DNA from: Adiantum capillus-veneris | Lineage: Eukaryota > Streptophyta > Polypodiopsida > Polypodiales > Pteridaceae | NCBI GenBank assembly: GCA_014529385.2 | Contig: CM043956.1 | Coordinates: forward strand, 60,521,120-60,585,119 | DNA: 64,000 nt | Direction: 5' to 3' | Shown: piece by piece, positions 1 to 10,551 of the stretch | How positions within the stretch are numbered: the stretch's first letter is position 1 | Layout: each line of letters begins with the position of its first letter | The notes under the pieces: generated by a model | Told to the model about the DNA's origin: nothing | Databases searched by the model: none | What the model saw: only the letters and a program-made list of their open reading frames with translations | Position numbers and translations under genes: made by a program

Positions 1-574
1 ATCTCTGTGGCTCAAGAAAAGAAGTCCATTAGCAGAAAGCGTGGTAGAGAGCGTAGAGCTCCAACCCAACCCCAATTCAACATCCCTACACACATACGGA
101 AACAAAATCAATCCAAAAAAATAGTAAACAAACATGGAAAACAAAACAACGAACAAGAAATCAAAAACCAGAGAAAGTATACGCAAAAGAACACTATACT
201 CGACAAAACAAGTTGAACACGCCCACGCGCACACACACACACCCCATAGTTACCCGGAACGGGAAATCGGAACGGGGAACAGGAATGGACATGCATGAAA
301 TGCCATTCCCTGTTTCGGATACTCATGTTTGAAACACGGAATGGGGATCCGGAACGGGAAATTGGGATGGGAACAGGGATCGAGGACCTGAAAATGGCCA
401 TTCCCTGTAAACTATCACACACATACACACACAATCCCAAAAGCAAGCCTTGAAGGTATAGACAAAACAATGCATGCATAAACCAAACTTCACTCACTCA
501 CACAACAGAGACTCACACCAAAGCAAGGAAGATACGTGCAAAAAACAAGACGAGAACACAAAGACAAGAACTAC
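1..574. other. Unassigned sequence with GGAACGGG-type repeats
   Basis: No gene is recognised here. By position the segment should be the start of the left LTR of element A, but I could not align it by eye with the other LTR copy at 23674-24781. Between about 255 and 405 the motif GGAACGGG and variants (GGAATGGGG, GGAACAGG) recur. The stretch 279-313 can fold back, because ACAGGAATGG faces CCATTCCCTGT. Open frames on both strands have no recognisable domain. Confidence 0.4.
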
Positions 575-977
575 GGGTTTTGCATCGAGGTTAGGGCTGA
601 TTGCTGGCTGAAAAACGCTGATGCAAGGCTGCAAAAACGTTGGTATTGCCAGTCCCTGAGAGGCTCTTCTTCATTGCTCCTCTGGCTAACTTTGGTGCAC
701 AAAGGTGTGCATTTATACTTGCTAATAACTAGGTGGGGCAGCCTCCAAGAAAACCCCACGATTTGGGAATTTGAAGGATCATCTAATAAATAAAAATGCC
801 CTGTAAGAGGTGGTTCATGCGCAGTTGGGAATGGGTTGTGCAATCAAAGGGTATAGAGCTATTGTAAGTGCCTGGACATCCACGTCCTGCGTACAGGCTC
901 ACAAGGTTGCCAGAACACTTCCTAGGTTGTCCTAAACCCTACAAATAGGAGTTATGGGGTTAGATGTGCACACGACA
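575..977 (-). repeat. Element A, 3' LTR (recognisable part)
   Basis: This segment aligns by eye with about 24230-24781, the other LTR of element A. Shared landmarks are GCTGAAAAACGCTGATG, GAGAGGCTCTTCTTCA, CCACGATTTGGGAATTTGAA and GGTTAGATGTGCAC. It ends in GACA at 977 and is followed by a pyrimidine-rich run (978-988), which is the polypurine tract read on the minus strand. The two copies differ by many substitutions and indels, so the element is old. The left edge is not resolved and may lie outside the window. Confidence 0.65.
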
Positions 978-1740
978 TCCCTTCCTTTTCAAGGTGAGGT
1001 ACTTGTACTGAGTTGTATGGCTTTCCTATAGTCCGGCAACAACTCTTTGCCGGCCCACTCTGCTGCGTGGGTCCCGCGATACTTGAACTTTAAGAAGGTC
1101 TGTAGTGCTTGCTTCTATGGGCCGCGCTGAAAGCGATGCAGAACAATCTGCTTCAGCTCCATGTCTTCAACTTCGTCTACGATCTCCTGTTCTTCAAGAA
1201 TCTCCTTTGGGGGATTTCCTTGAAACCACTTCAAACACAATATCATAGACACATCTGTTACTTGTCTAGTGAGTGGAAAAAAACTATGTTTTTTAAATGA
1301 CTCCAGATGGAATGCAGAAGAAAAATGTGACAAAGTGTCAAACCTTTCAGCAAGTACATGTCAAAAATGGGATCAAAACTTGACTTTTTGACCTAAATCT
1401 ATCAACTGTAGCAAACCACACAGGGAATACCAATGTTTGATTGACAAACGTGCGAGTCCTTTGCTGTGACTGTGTCTTGCCAAGGGATGAGCATGCAAAA
1501 ATTACTAACATGACGTACAATCGTGAAACGTTGTGGATTCCTTGAATGCAAAATTTCCATCTTTTCTAGAGTGATCTTCATGCATCTATACTCACCCGTG
1601 AGTGAATCATGTGCATCGTGCAATATGGCGCTCCTATGAGAAGGTAACACATAAAGACAGTGACGAAAATACAAGAGATCATCACAAATGAGAGATTCGA
1701 ACAATGCATATTGACTAATCATGCGAACAAGAGATACTTC
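978..1740 (-). pseudogene. Element A integrase and C-terminal pol remnant
   Basis: Minus-strand frames hold decayed Ty3/gypsy integrase. At 1402-1722 an LLYF start is followed by a YVLPSHR-like segment and a D-A-H-D-S-x-T-G stretch, the usual integrase zinc-binding region. At 1115-1333 a Glu-rich tail with EIVDEVEDMELK resembles the acidic linker at the end of gypsy polyproteins. The catalytic core between them is not recognisable. Stops and frameshifts are frequent. The fragment belongs with the RNase H and protease pieces to its right and with gag at 21.9-23.3 kb. Confidence 0.6.
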
Positions 1741-2252
1741 CTGAATGGGTTCTTGGACCTCGACTCGAGAGCCAAGATCTGTCCTGTGTGACTGATCGCA
1801 TCTGCAATTGGGTTATCTTTACCAGGAACATATTCAATCAAACCACCAAATCGCTCACAAGACTAGAATCATCTAGCTTGACGGTCACTCCAAGGTGTAC
1901 TTGATACAAACTAGAGCAACTTGAAGGCTTGATGATCCTTACGAACAATCAAATCTCTATCATGCACAAAATGCGTGTCGTGCTTAGGAGAAGGAATGAC
2001 AAAAAGAGATTCCTTTTTATGCAATGACTGACTCGTTTTTGGACTATGGAACTGTGTACTGAGAGAGACTATGAGAGTGCGTGTTTTATCCTCTTTCAAA
2101 ACATGAGAGTGAGAGATTAATGGCAAAGACGGAATGTTCTTGTCACAATGAAGAACCATAGGAGGTGCTCCTTCGACTGTGAGAGAAATTGTTTTCTTTC
2201 CAACTAGCTTGAGAATAATAATCTTTAAACCACTTGATGCCAAAAATTATAT
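1741..2252 (-). pseudogene. Element A RNase H and distal protease, RT deleted
   Basis: On the minus strand, residues typical of the retropepsin end (GIKW, then KTISLTVEG in a shifted frame) run within about 250 bases into an RNase H segment (HDRDLIVRKDHQA), then a segment with EYVPGKDNPIADA. The whole reverse transcriptase that should lie between is missing, so A has suffered an internal deletion as well as insertions. The protease continues at 10105-10344 on the far side of element B. The B insertion at 2252/2253 splits the protease codons. Confidence 0.65.
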
Positions 2253-2845
2253 TGTCACAAAGTGATGACGTGGCTATGGGAAGCTGAAACCCTAATTTCA
2301 GGCTGAAACCCTAAAAACTGCCAAAAACCCTAATTTCTGACAGTAAACCCTAATTCTGTCGGGGTGCCACGTAGCAGCACGAGCAGCTATACGGATTTCC
2401 AGATTTTGCGCCGCAAAACGCGCTGACAGCTTTTGGCTTGCTTTTTGGCCTCCACGCCGAGAGAGAGAGAACCTGCTTTTTTCTTGTTAAAAACAAGATG
2501 CTCTCTAAGAGAGATAGAGAGAGAACTGATGCTTTTGATTTTAAAAGCTTTTGGGGCTCTGCTTTGGGCATCCCTTGTACCTTTAAATATGTGGAGAGGG
2601 CTTCACTTCTCAGAGCATCTGGACGCAGAGTCTGAGAGTGAAACCCTAGCCACACTCTTGTACATTGATCTTATTAATATAAAAAGAAATACCGAAAGGG
2701 GCGCCAGTCTTTGGGGCCAATATCTCTAGGCACGGAACTCCGCCGGGCCAGTGCAAAAATCTATTGTGATCTGTGAATTGTTTTGAAGTGGTTATTTGGT
2801 GCTGTCGCGGTTGATTCTTGACTTGGAGTGTCCAAGTCTATTACA
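2253..2845 (+). repeat. Element B 5' LTR (593 bp)
   Basis: The LTR starts TGTCACAAAGTGATGACG and ends CTATTACA. It contains several AAACCCTAA/AACCCTAA boxes near 2290-2350 and 2640. A TATA-like TTTAAATA at 2582-2589 lies about 30 bases before the probable start of R. Compared with the 3' copy there are scattered substitutions (about five per hundred bases in the last 100 bases) and an indel of about 18 bases in the ACCCTAA-rich part. A GA-rich stretch follows at about 2458-2525. Confidence 0.9.
2582..2589 (+). promoter_or_regulatory. TATA-like box in element B LTR
   Basis: TTTAAATA occurs in the same context in both LTRs (second copy near 9840). It is followed by the strongly conserved R-like block beginning AGAGCATCTGGACGCA. 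The same arrangement appears in the related LTR of element E. The assignment rests on position and sequence only. Confidence 0.4.
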
Positions 2846-2846
2846 G

Positions 2847-2858
2847 TGGTATCAGAGC
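2847..2858 (+). other. Element B primer binding site (tRNA-Met)
   Basis: TGGTATCAGAGC starts two bases after the LTR end. It is complementary to the 3' end of plant initiator tRNA-Met, the usual primer for chromoviruses and many copia elements. Confidence 0.9.
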
Positions 2859-2917
2859 ACAGCCGATTTCTCTTCTACGGGAAATCCGATCCACGAAAAA
2901 ATTTTTCCGCGGCACCT

Positions 2918-3952
2918 ATGGCTTCAGGCAATGATCAGTCGACTCCCTCTGCATTTGGAGATGCGGGCAGGGATCACAACGAAGATTCCGGCACGGAGTA
3001 TGGCCCGCCTAGGCCTACTCCTGCGGAGCAGCAAGAGATGGAGCGTCGGAAATTGATTGATGATGCAACAAAGATGATGCTCAATTTTGCCAAGGACCCG
3101 AAGATGGCAAAATATATGAACCAGACCTCTTTGGAAGAGGTACAAATGGAGTGGCAGAGAACCACAACACTCCTGAAACCCGCTCTCAAGAAACCTTCTG
3201 CCTCCAAGAAATATACGGAGAAGGAACTGGAGAACGTGGTTGATGCACGGATTGCTCAGCTTTTCGACGTGCAAAAGAAAGGCAAAAAGCATGACAAAAA
3301 GCAGAAGAAAGGTACTGACTTCCCGGGATATTTGGGTCGTCGGTCGACATTCAACAAAACAAAGAAACTGAAGAAGCGCGTTAAGTTTGAAGGCCTACCT
3401 AGTTCTTCTTCTTCTTCTTCTGACAGTTCTTCTAGCTCTTCAGACTCGAGTGAAGAAGACAGGAAAAGCAAAAAGCGAAGCAAGAAACAACGCTTTGGAA
3501 AGGGCAAGAAAAAGGCAAGGAAGTCTAAGTCTCGCCCAGTGAGTGACACTTCTACAGAGGACTCGTCTACGGACAGTTCAGACTCTGACAACGGAAACCT
3601 TTATGCGAACAAGAAGAATTTTTACAAAGCCAACCAGTATGACTTTCTCGAAGATAAAAGCAAGAAAGTCCGAGAGTTTAAGGAAGGTGGCCAAGCACTT
3701 AAGTTTGATACTTTTTCGGGATACTCCGATGCTTCGAAGGCTTTGTCTTTTATACAGCAGTTTCACATCGCTTTCGCGGGAGGACGCTACTCAGAGCACT
3801 CCAAGATTTGGAGAGCTGCCTCTTATTTTAAGGGGAATGCTCGTACTTGGTGGTCCACGCTTCTATTAAGCAAGATTGTGCCCGTTACATGGCTGAAATT
3901 CAAGAGGCTTTTTATTTCTTCTTGGTTGACTCAAGAGGTTGACTCCGGATGA
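2918..3952 (+). pseudogene. Element B gag, N-terminal part
   Basis: The chosen start is the ATG at 2918 (MASGNDQ), not the longer open frame from 2828 that runs through the primer site. An acidic and basic N-terminal half is followed by a Ser-rich tract (about residues 164-185), then clusters of Lys/Arg and Asp/Ser like an SR-type low-complexity domain. The capsid-like region follows, with GQALKFDTFSGY, FIQQFHIAF and GNARTWW, typical of retrotransposon gag. The frame is lost near 3940, where a frameshift separates it from the knuckle region. It would form the virus-like particle shell. Confidence 0.85.
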
Positions 3953-5391
3953 CCAAGAGCAATACAATGAATTCTTACTGTGAAAGATTCTGGAGCTCTT
4001 TTCTACCCGCCTCTTCATTCAAGAAGATCTCATTCAGAGAACAGATTGAGCGGTTTACCTTGGGTCTACCTACAGAGATCCGAGACCACTGCTTGGAACA
4101 GAAGTCAGCTTCTATTCAGGAGTTGATGAGTCATGCAAAGCGGGGCTTTGCAATTCACTCTGGCAGTCTGACCTACCCCACAGATGAGGTCACGACACAA
4201 CGAACCGGACAGACTTCTGGGAATGAAAGTAGAAAGAGAAAGAGCAACCCAGAGAAAAAGGATGCACGACCCAGGCTTACTCCTCAGCAGCGGGCTCGCT
4301 TCATCAGGGAGGGGAAGTGCTTTGGATGCGGGGAAACTGGACATATCTCCGCGAAGTGCCCCAAAAAGGCACAGAAAGAACAGAATGACAAGGACGACGA
4401 AAGGCGTGAGAGTTCGAGAGCAGCTGAGGACCGTGTACGAAAAGGCAAGATGAAAACAGGACTGGTTCTAGATTGTGTGGGTACGGATCCCGACACCATG
4501 GATGAGAGTACAGAACTTTGTCGAGCTTGGGGCAAAGTGAAAGATCAAGAGGCCTTGATTTTCTTTGATGGAGGAGCCAAGGCTGACTTCATTTCACCGG
4601 AATTGGCGGCGCGGCTCGAGATTACTCCCGATCGGATGGGACCACTTGCAGAGGCAATTCTAGCGGCACCCGGCAAGGACGTAGCTATTACACATGTCAT
4701 TGGCAAACTTCGGTTGCATTGTCAGGGGTATTTGGGGCATGAGGACTTCTTCATAATGCCTTTGGAGGGTTGTGATGTTCTCTTAGGGATTCCTTGGTAC
4801 CACAAGAACAATGTCGTGGTCGATTATCGGGCGAGAAAAGAGACTTTGACTACAGAAAAGGGCAAAAAAATTGTACTTGATATTAAACTGAAGGGCGAGT
4901 CTGTCCCTATTGTATCGGCTTCGGCCATTTTAAAATTAATGAAATCCAGTCTGTTTGTTTACTCGATCTTTATGAAAGAGTTGAGTGATGGTGCTAGGAC
5001 AAATATGTCTAAACTTGATAAAGAACGCCAAGATTTTCTACACTCTCATGCCGATTGCTTCTCATAAGGCCTGCCAGGAGAGTTACCACCTGCTCGTCCT
5101 GAAGATCATACCATTGATCTGATACCTGGTAGTACACCACCGAACCGGCCACTCTACCGTGTGAGCCGAGCACAGAATGAAGAGATTACGAACCAAGTGA
5201 AAGACCTCTTGGATAAGGGTCTTGTCCAGCCTAGTACTTCACCGTATTGCTCTCCAGTGTTGTTGGTTTTGAAGAAAGACGGATCTTGGAGAATGTGCAT
5301 CGATTATAGAGCTCTCAACAAAGTCACCATCAAGAACAGATTCCCGATCCCTACGATCGATGATATACTGGACAGGTTACAGGGATCCTAG
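3949..5391 (+). pseudogene. Element B gag end, zinc knuckle, protease and start of RT
   Basis: Frame 1 carries the gag C-terminus, then a CCHC knuckle CFGCGETGHISAKC (about 4318-4359). A retropepsin follows in which the catalytic Asp motif reads DGGA rather than DSGA (about 4567), with the second conserved motif VLLGIPW near 4770. Then comes the N-terminal RT segment with [20 protein letters not shown] and DYRALN. Stops at 5065-5067 and 5389-5391 interrupt it. The product would cleave the polyprotein and begin reverse transcription. Apart from the stops, the protein sequence is well conserved. Confidence 0.85.
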
Positions 5392-6792
5392 TGCTTTAGA
5401 AGGATTGACTTGAAGAGTGGATATCATCAAATCAGGATCGCGCTGGGAGACGTCTACAAGACAGCTTGTTGGACGACTTTTGGGTTATTGGAGTTTTTGG
5501 TGATGCCTTTTGGCTTAACCAATGCTCCTGCGACATTTAACCGGATGATGGATAGGATTTTTCGAGAGTACAGGCTATTTGTTGGCACTTTCTTCGACGA
5601 CATCATTGTTTTCTCCAAGAATGAGGCAGAACACAGAGATCATCTGCTTCAGGTCTTTCAGGCATTACGAGATCACAAGTTAGTGATTAATGCAAAGAAA
5701 AGTGAATTTTTCCTACCAGAGATACACTTTTTGGGACACATTGTGTCAGCAGTAGGAGTGCAAATGAATCCGGCCAAGATAGAGACTATCCGTGATTGGC
5801 CCGACTTGAGGAATGTCCATGAAGTTAGAAGCTTCTTGGGACTGTGTTTGTACTACAGGCGGTTCATACGGAAGTTTGCAAAGGTTGCTTCCCCTTTGCA
5901 TACCTTGACTTAGAAAGGAGTACCTTTCTCGTGGGGATCCACAGAGGTAACTGCCTTTCAGACATTGAAAGAGAAATTGACTACGGGACCTATTTTGACT
6001 TTGCCAGACTTGCAGAAGTCATTTGAAGTATATTGTGATGCTTGTGGTTGTAGTCTGGGTGCGGTCTTGATGCAGGAAGGCCATGTCATAGCTTACGAGA
6101 GCCGTTTGTTCTCTAGGCCAGAGATGACAACACATATTTATGAGAAAGAGCTTTTGGCGGCTATCCATTCTCTTACTCAGTGGCGGCATTACCTACTCGC
6201 AGCGGATTTTACTGTCTTTACAGACCATCTGAGTTTGCGCTACTTCTTGTCACAGAAGCAGCTTTCAGAAAAGCAGATGCGGTGGGCGAACATCTTGTCA
6301 CAGTTCCACTTCCAGATTGTTCATGTGCAAGGACAGAAGAATGTGTTGGCAAATGCTTTGTCTCGGAAACCGTTGGTTCTGGCTATTTCCGCGATATTCG
6401 AGGATATGGTCGATCAGTATGCCACAGATACAGATTTTGCAGATATTTTCACACGGATACGGGATGGGGAGACAATAGCTGGATATTCCCTTCGGGAAGG
6501 CTACTTGATGAAAAAGACTATGTTGTGCGTTACACAGCCGTTGAGGGAAAAGGTTATGACTGAATGCCAGTATCCACCTTTTACGGGTCACCGCGGCATT
6601 GCTACCACCATGAAAGGGGTAGAGAGATACTTCTTTTGGCCGAGACTCAAGAAGGATGTGGAGGAGTTTGTGCGCAGTTGCTTGGTATGCCAGAAGGTCA
6701 AGTTTGACAGGCATAAAGGCACAGGGATTGTTACAGCCTTTACCCATACCCACCCGCCCCTGGGAAAGTATAGGGATGGATTTCATTTTTGA
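5392..6792 (+). pseudogene. Element B RT core, RNase H and integrase zinc domain
   Basis: The frame continues with LKSGYHQIRI, the motif MPFGLTNAPATFNRMMD and the catalytic box FFDDIIVF (about 5590), where Phe replaces the usual Tyr. RT connection and RNase H follow (YCDACGCSLGAVL and FTDHLSLRYFL). After a stop at 5911-5913 the frame reaches the integrase zinc-binding segment (GHRG, then CLVCQ, about 6585-6700). A frameshift near 6740 ends it. This is the replication core of a chromovirus, now defective. Confidence 0.88.
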
Positions 6793-7788
6793 TCTCTCGA
6801 GAACACAGAGTGGTCACGATGGTATCTGGACTGTTATTGACAGATTTAGCAAACAGGCTCAGTTTCATTCCAGTGAAGAAAACAGTCAAGCCAGATCACT
6901 TAGTGAGACTGTTTGTGGGCCAGATTTTCAGATTACATGGCATACCTGAGACGATTGTCTCCAACAGAGACCCCAGATTTACAAGTTTGTTTTGGAAGGC
7001 AATTTGGGAGAACATTGGCACGCGGTTGCAGTTCTCGTCATCGTTCCACCCGCAGATTGACGGGCAATCTGAGATTGCCAATTCAGTGGTTCTAGATTTG
7101 TTGGAATTTGCCTACAATAACACGATACACTCTTCGACGGGGAAGGCACCATTTGAGATTGTTGAAGGTGCTGCGAAGGTTCCACCCTTCCTGAGCACGA
7201 AAGATAAGATCTTTGAAGCGGATGAATATACGCGAGATCTGGATACGGCTTTCGCCAAGGTTCGCGAGACTTTGCAGAAGTCTCAAGAACGATAGAAGAA
7301 GGTAGCGGATCGCCATCGGCGCGACATGAAATTGAAGGAGGATGATTGGGTGCTCTTACGTTTTGAGAAGGCACCCCTACGAAAGAAAAAGGGAAAGGAG
7401 AGTCTTTTTCCAAAGCTTAGTATGCGATACTATGGCCCTTTCCAGATTACTGAAAAGATAAATGATGTCTCCTTCCGATTTGAAACTGCCAGATACTTGG
7501 AGGATTCACAATGCTTTCCATGTGAGTCTCTTGAAACCTTTTAAAGGTGATGTGCCTGATGATGGGGAGCCTGATGAGCAACCCGAAGTGGACGAAAACG
7601 AGAAGATCCTTGTTCTTGAACAGATTTTGGCACATAGGGATACGAAGAATAAGGGTAAAGTCCGAAGGCGGTTCTTGGTTAAGTTCAAGAATTATCCTGT
7701 ACTTGATGCGAAGTGGATGGAGGAGGAGGACCTAGCAGATACTCCTCAGATTGTGAAACTTTACCTCAATGCTTTTGGTTTAGCATAG
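6740..7788 (+). pseudogene. Element B integrase core and chromodomain
   Basis: Integrase is spread over three frames. The first catalytic Asp is in GMDFIFDL (about 6775), the second in SNRDPRFTS (about 6965) and the Glu in DGQSE (about 7060). After a stop at 7293 the C-terminal part runs to VSLLKPF. The 3'-most part (about 7590-7788) is a chromodomain with RRFLVKFKNYP and a W-MEEEDL motif, which in chromoviruses targets integration to marked chromatin. The open frame ends at 7788. Confidence 0.85.
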
Positions 7789-8276
7789 TCTACTCCAAAT
7801 GGAACCCAAAATTCAGCTTGGCTGGAGATCTGGTGCAGTGGGATGCACAAGAGGGGAGTCACTTCACTCCTTTGTCAACAAATGCCTTGATTTAGATACT
7901 AAAGTCACTGATGTCTCCTTGAGCTTCAGGGATACTGAGAGCCGACAGTATTCTGCTGTATGACTTTATGAAATGGAATTCCTGATAATGATACTGATTT
8001 GTTCTTGACTTCTTGTGAGTGCAGGAACTGATAGACGAAATGACTGCAGCATTTTGGTCTGATTGATCTCGAATAGACATGGTTGCAATAGGGGTTAGTC
8101 AATCGGACATCGATTAGGTCCCGATTGGACCTAGATGTGATTGTTAGCTACATTGCCGATAAATCATGGTCTTAAGATCCGAATGAATGTTGAATGTACT
8201 AACAGTCGATGTCTGCTAAGACGGTTTATGGCTTTTGTCGGTTTTGCAGGCGTAATCGCGGTCGATTACAATCTTT
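7789..8276 (+). other. Element B 3' untranslated region
   Basis: Between the pol stop and the polypurine tract I see no further gene. Short open frames on both strands have no domain. Repeated ATCGATT/GGTCCGATT-like words occur around 8040-8130. Confidence 0.5.
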
Positions 8277-8289
8277 CAAGAGGGGGGTA
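8277..8289 (+). other. Element B polypurine tract
   Basis: CAAGAGGGGGGTA lies directly before the 3' LTR start. It is the expected primer for plus-strand DNA synthesis. Confidence 0.85.
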
Positions 8290-10104
8290 TGTCACAAAGT
8301 GATGACGTGGCTACGGGAAGCTGAAACCCTAATTTCAGGCTGAAACCCTAAAATCCCTGCAAACCCTAAAAACTGCCAGAAACCCTAATTTCTGACAGCA
8401 AACCGTAATTCTGCCGGGGTGCCACATGGCAGTAGAAGTAGCTATACGGATTTCCGGATTTTGCGCCGCAAAACGCGCTGACAGCTTTTGGATTGCTTTT
8501 TGAGCTCCACGCCAAGAGAGAGAGAGAACCTGCTTTGTTTTGTTAAAAAAAAAGATGCTCTCCGCACCTTGTCTCCCCCGGGGCTCGATGGGAGGCCATA
8601 CGAGTAGTTGGCTCCCGCGGGAAGCGTCGTTGTGTTGACCCCCGTTTCGCTTCCGCTGATGCTGCACTTTGGAGGCTTTGGGTGTGGGAGGGTCGTGCCC
8701 TATCTCAGCTTTATTGGGACCCAGGAGAGTGGCATTGTTGGCCTCACTCTAACCCCACCGGTGCACCTGTATCATTCTTTGAGTACACTGTCAGAATTGG
8801 AAGATTAGCATTGATGAGACAGCACCCAGAGCAGCCCACTCGTATGCGTTTCTGGTTACATTCAGGTCTCTCCCATGCCTATCTACAACAGTTTTGGTCA
8901 GCCATCTGGGATTTACATGCGGCTCGTCGTATTTCTTTTTTCATATGGATGATTGCACATGCAGGACTTCCAGTTGGGACTTGGCTAGCTACTATGGGTC
9001 ATGATCCGTTATGTACTCGCTGTCCTTTGCGACTACTTGAGTCACCTGCACACTGTCTTTGGTCATGCTCACCTTCTCATGTAGTGTGGCTAGCAGTTTG
9101 CTTTTTACTTAGCAGAGCGGGTGTTCAGCATGGATTTCTCACTTGGGGATCTGTCTCATGGTTGATGCCGATGCCCGGACCGCATCTTTTCTACGAGGGC
9201 TCAGACACAGATCCAGCTCTTATGCTTACCTCGACTGGTTATCAGCGAGGGACTTTGGCTATGTTACCACAGATTGCTTGGCAGGGGGATCCTCAGACAC
9301 GTGATGAAGTTTTTTCAGTCATCACTAGCATTACACTATGGAATGTTTGGAGAGCTCGTTGTCTTCACATTCTCAGTGCGTCTCCACAGCTCCTTCAGGA
9401 TACCCTCACTGCCATTTGGCTGGACATCATTCACACCCTGATTTGGCAGTGGGATTCTTCCTCAGGTACATCTCGAGCAGCCGAGGCTCGTCGATTTGCC
9501 TTCCTTCGACGTTGGGCCCGATCCCCACTCTTCTTCACACTTACAGGCGGCCAGATTACATGGCATTATGCCCCCCCTCGGTGGTTTCTCCTCCACTCAT
9601 CACACCGACCACCATGAGATTGTTCTAGTGGAGTTGTCACTATAGTGGCTCTCATCCTTACATTTAGCTTGTACACCCCACGTGATAGGCTATTTTGGCA
9701 TTCGCTGGGGATTATATTGTACTTAGTAATATACAGCCCTGACTTTTCCCCAAAAAAAAAAAAAAGAGAGAGAGAGAGAGAACTAGTGCTTTTAATTTAA
9801 AAAGCTTTTGGGGCTCTGCTTTTGGGCATCCCTTGTACCTTTAAATATGTGGAGAGGGCTTCACTTCTCAGAGCATCTGGACGCAAAGTCTGAGAGTGAA
9901 ACCCTAGCCACACTCTTGTACTTTGATCATATTAATATAACAAGAAATACCGAAAGGGGCGCCAGTCTTTGGGGCCAATATCTCTAGGCACGGAACTCTG
10001 TCGGGCCAGTGCAAAACTCTATTGTGATCTGTGAATTGTTTTGAAGTGGTTATTTGGTGTTGTCGCGGGTGATTCTTGACTTGGAGTGTCCAAGTCTTGT
10101 TACA
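8290..10104 (+). repeat. Element B 3' LTR, split by a LINE fragment
   Basis: LTR sequence runs from 8290 to 8562, is interrupted by LINE fragment C2, and resumes at about 9766 in the GA-rich stretch, ending TGTTACA at 10104. The two parts together match the 5' LTR. The GA run on the right is longer than in the 5' copy. Confidence 0.9.
8563..9765 (+). mobile_element. LINE fragment C2 (5'-truncated, same family as C)
   Basis: This is the 3' end of a LINE ORF2. The open frame around 8620-9617 carries the zf-RVT domain: FWSAIWDLHAARRISFF, then a pair of Cys in PLCTRCP and a H-C-L-W stretch. Its C-terminus (AFLRRWARSPLFF, ITWHYAPP) corresponds to that of LINE C (AFLRLWRPGPFYT, IWHYCPP). A 14-A tail at 9752-9765 marks the 3' end. 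No clear target duplication can be read because both flanks are A- or GA-rich. The intact 311-codon frame suggests a fairly recent insertion. Confidence 0.88.
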
Positions 10105-10388
10105 CATATCACATCCTTTGAGAGGAGAAACCACAAACTTACGATGAAAACCGACATTTTGAACTAAGACTGTCACATTAGGACAGTCATGCGTGAAGGA
10201 AGAGTGCATGCCAGGAGGAAATCCAGAGATCACAATGGGATCTATTGGAAGAGCTTCTAAACTTGCGCTCTTCACTAGAGAGTCACTAATCACATCATGC
10301 ATACTACCATAATCAAACAAGATCACAATGCGTTGACTATTCACATGACCATAACACTACATGAGAGACTCATCTATATGATTAGTAG
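10105..10388 (-). pseudogene. Element A protease, proximal part
   Basis: The minus-strand frame encodes the start of a Ty3/gypsy retropepsin. ILFDYGSMHDVIS replaces the usual LxDSGxxxxxIS, so Ser of the DSG triad is Tyr. Then come PIVISGFPPG and KFVVSPLKGCDM, which leads in intact relatives to the ILG motif. The reading is cut at 10105, where element B was inserted, and resumes at 2252. Upstream, the frame is cut by LINE C at 10389. Confidence 0.7.
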
Positions 10389-10404
10389 AAACTTGGGACA
10401 CATT
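10389..10404. repeat. Target-site duplication of LINE C, left copy
   Basis: AAACTTGGGACACATT is repeated exactly at 21880-21895. A 16-bp duplication beside an A-rich tail is the mark of target-primed LINE integration. Confidence 0.9.
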
Positions 10405-10551
10405 TTATTTTATTTTTCGAGAAATAGATCCTTCTATTAGTTAATGAAAACTGCCCATAGGGCTATAGCCACCTCTGCAAGAGAGGGCTACAACAAGCAT
10501 GATGGGGAGACTCTCCCAATGAAAAAACAGCATATATACAATGAGGCTAAA

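Larger units (their letters stand above)
2253..10104 (+). mobile_element. Element B, Ty3/gypsy chromovirus
   Basis: A complete but degenerate LTR retrotransposon. The LTRs begin TGTCACA and end TTACA. A tRNA-Met primer site follows the 5' LTR and a polypurine tract precedes the 3' LTR. Flanks are TATAT and CATAT, a 5-bp duplication with one change. It encodes gag, CCHC knuckle, protease, RT, RNase H, integrase and a C-terminal chromodomain, which places it among chromoviruses. In-frame stops at about 5065, 5389, 5911 and 7293 and several frameshifts make it inactive. About 1.2 kb of its length is the LINE fragment inside the 3' LTR. Confidence 0.92.

Noticed and set aside
108..497. 129-codon minus-strand frame at the left edge
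   Set aside because: Its residues reflect CA and GGAACGGG repeats. No domain, and by position it is LTR sequence.
2285..2350. Interstitial telomere array
   Set aside because: The AAACCCTAA words are spaced and mixed with other sequence and recur in both LTRs. They are LTR motifs, not a telomere tract.
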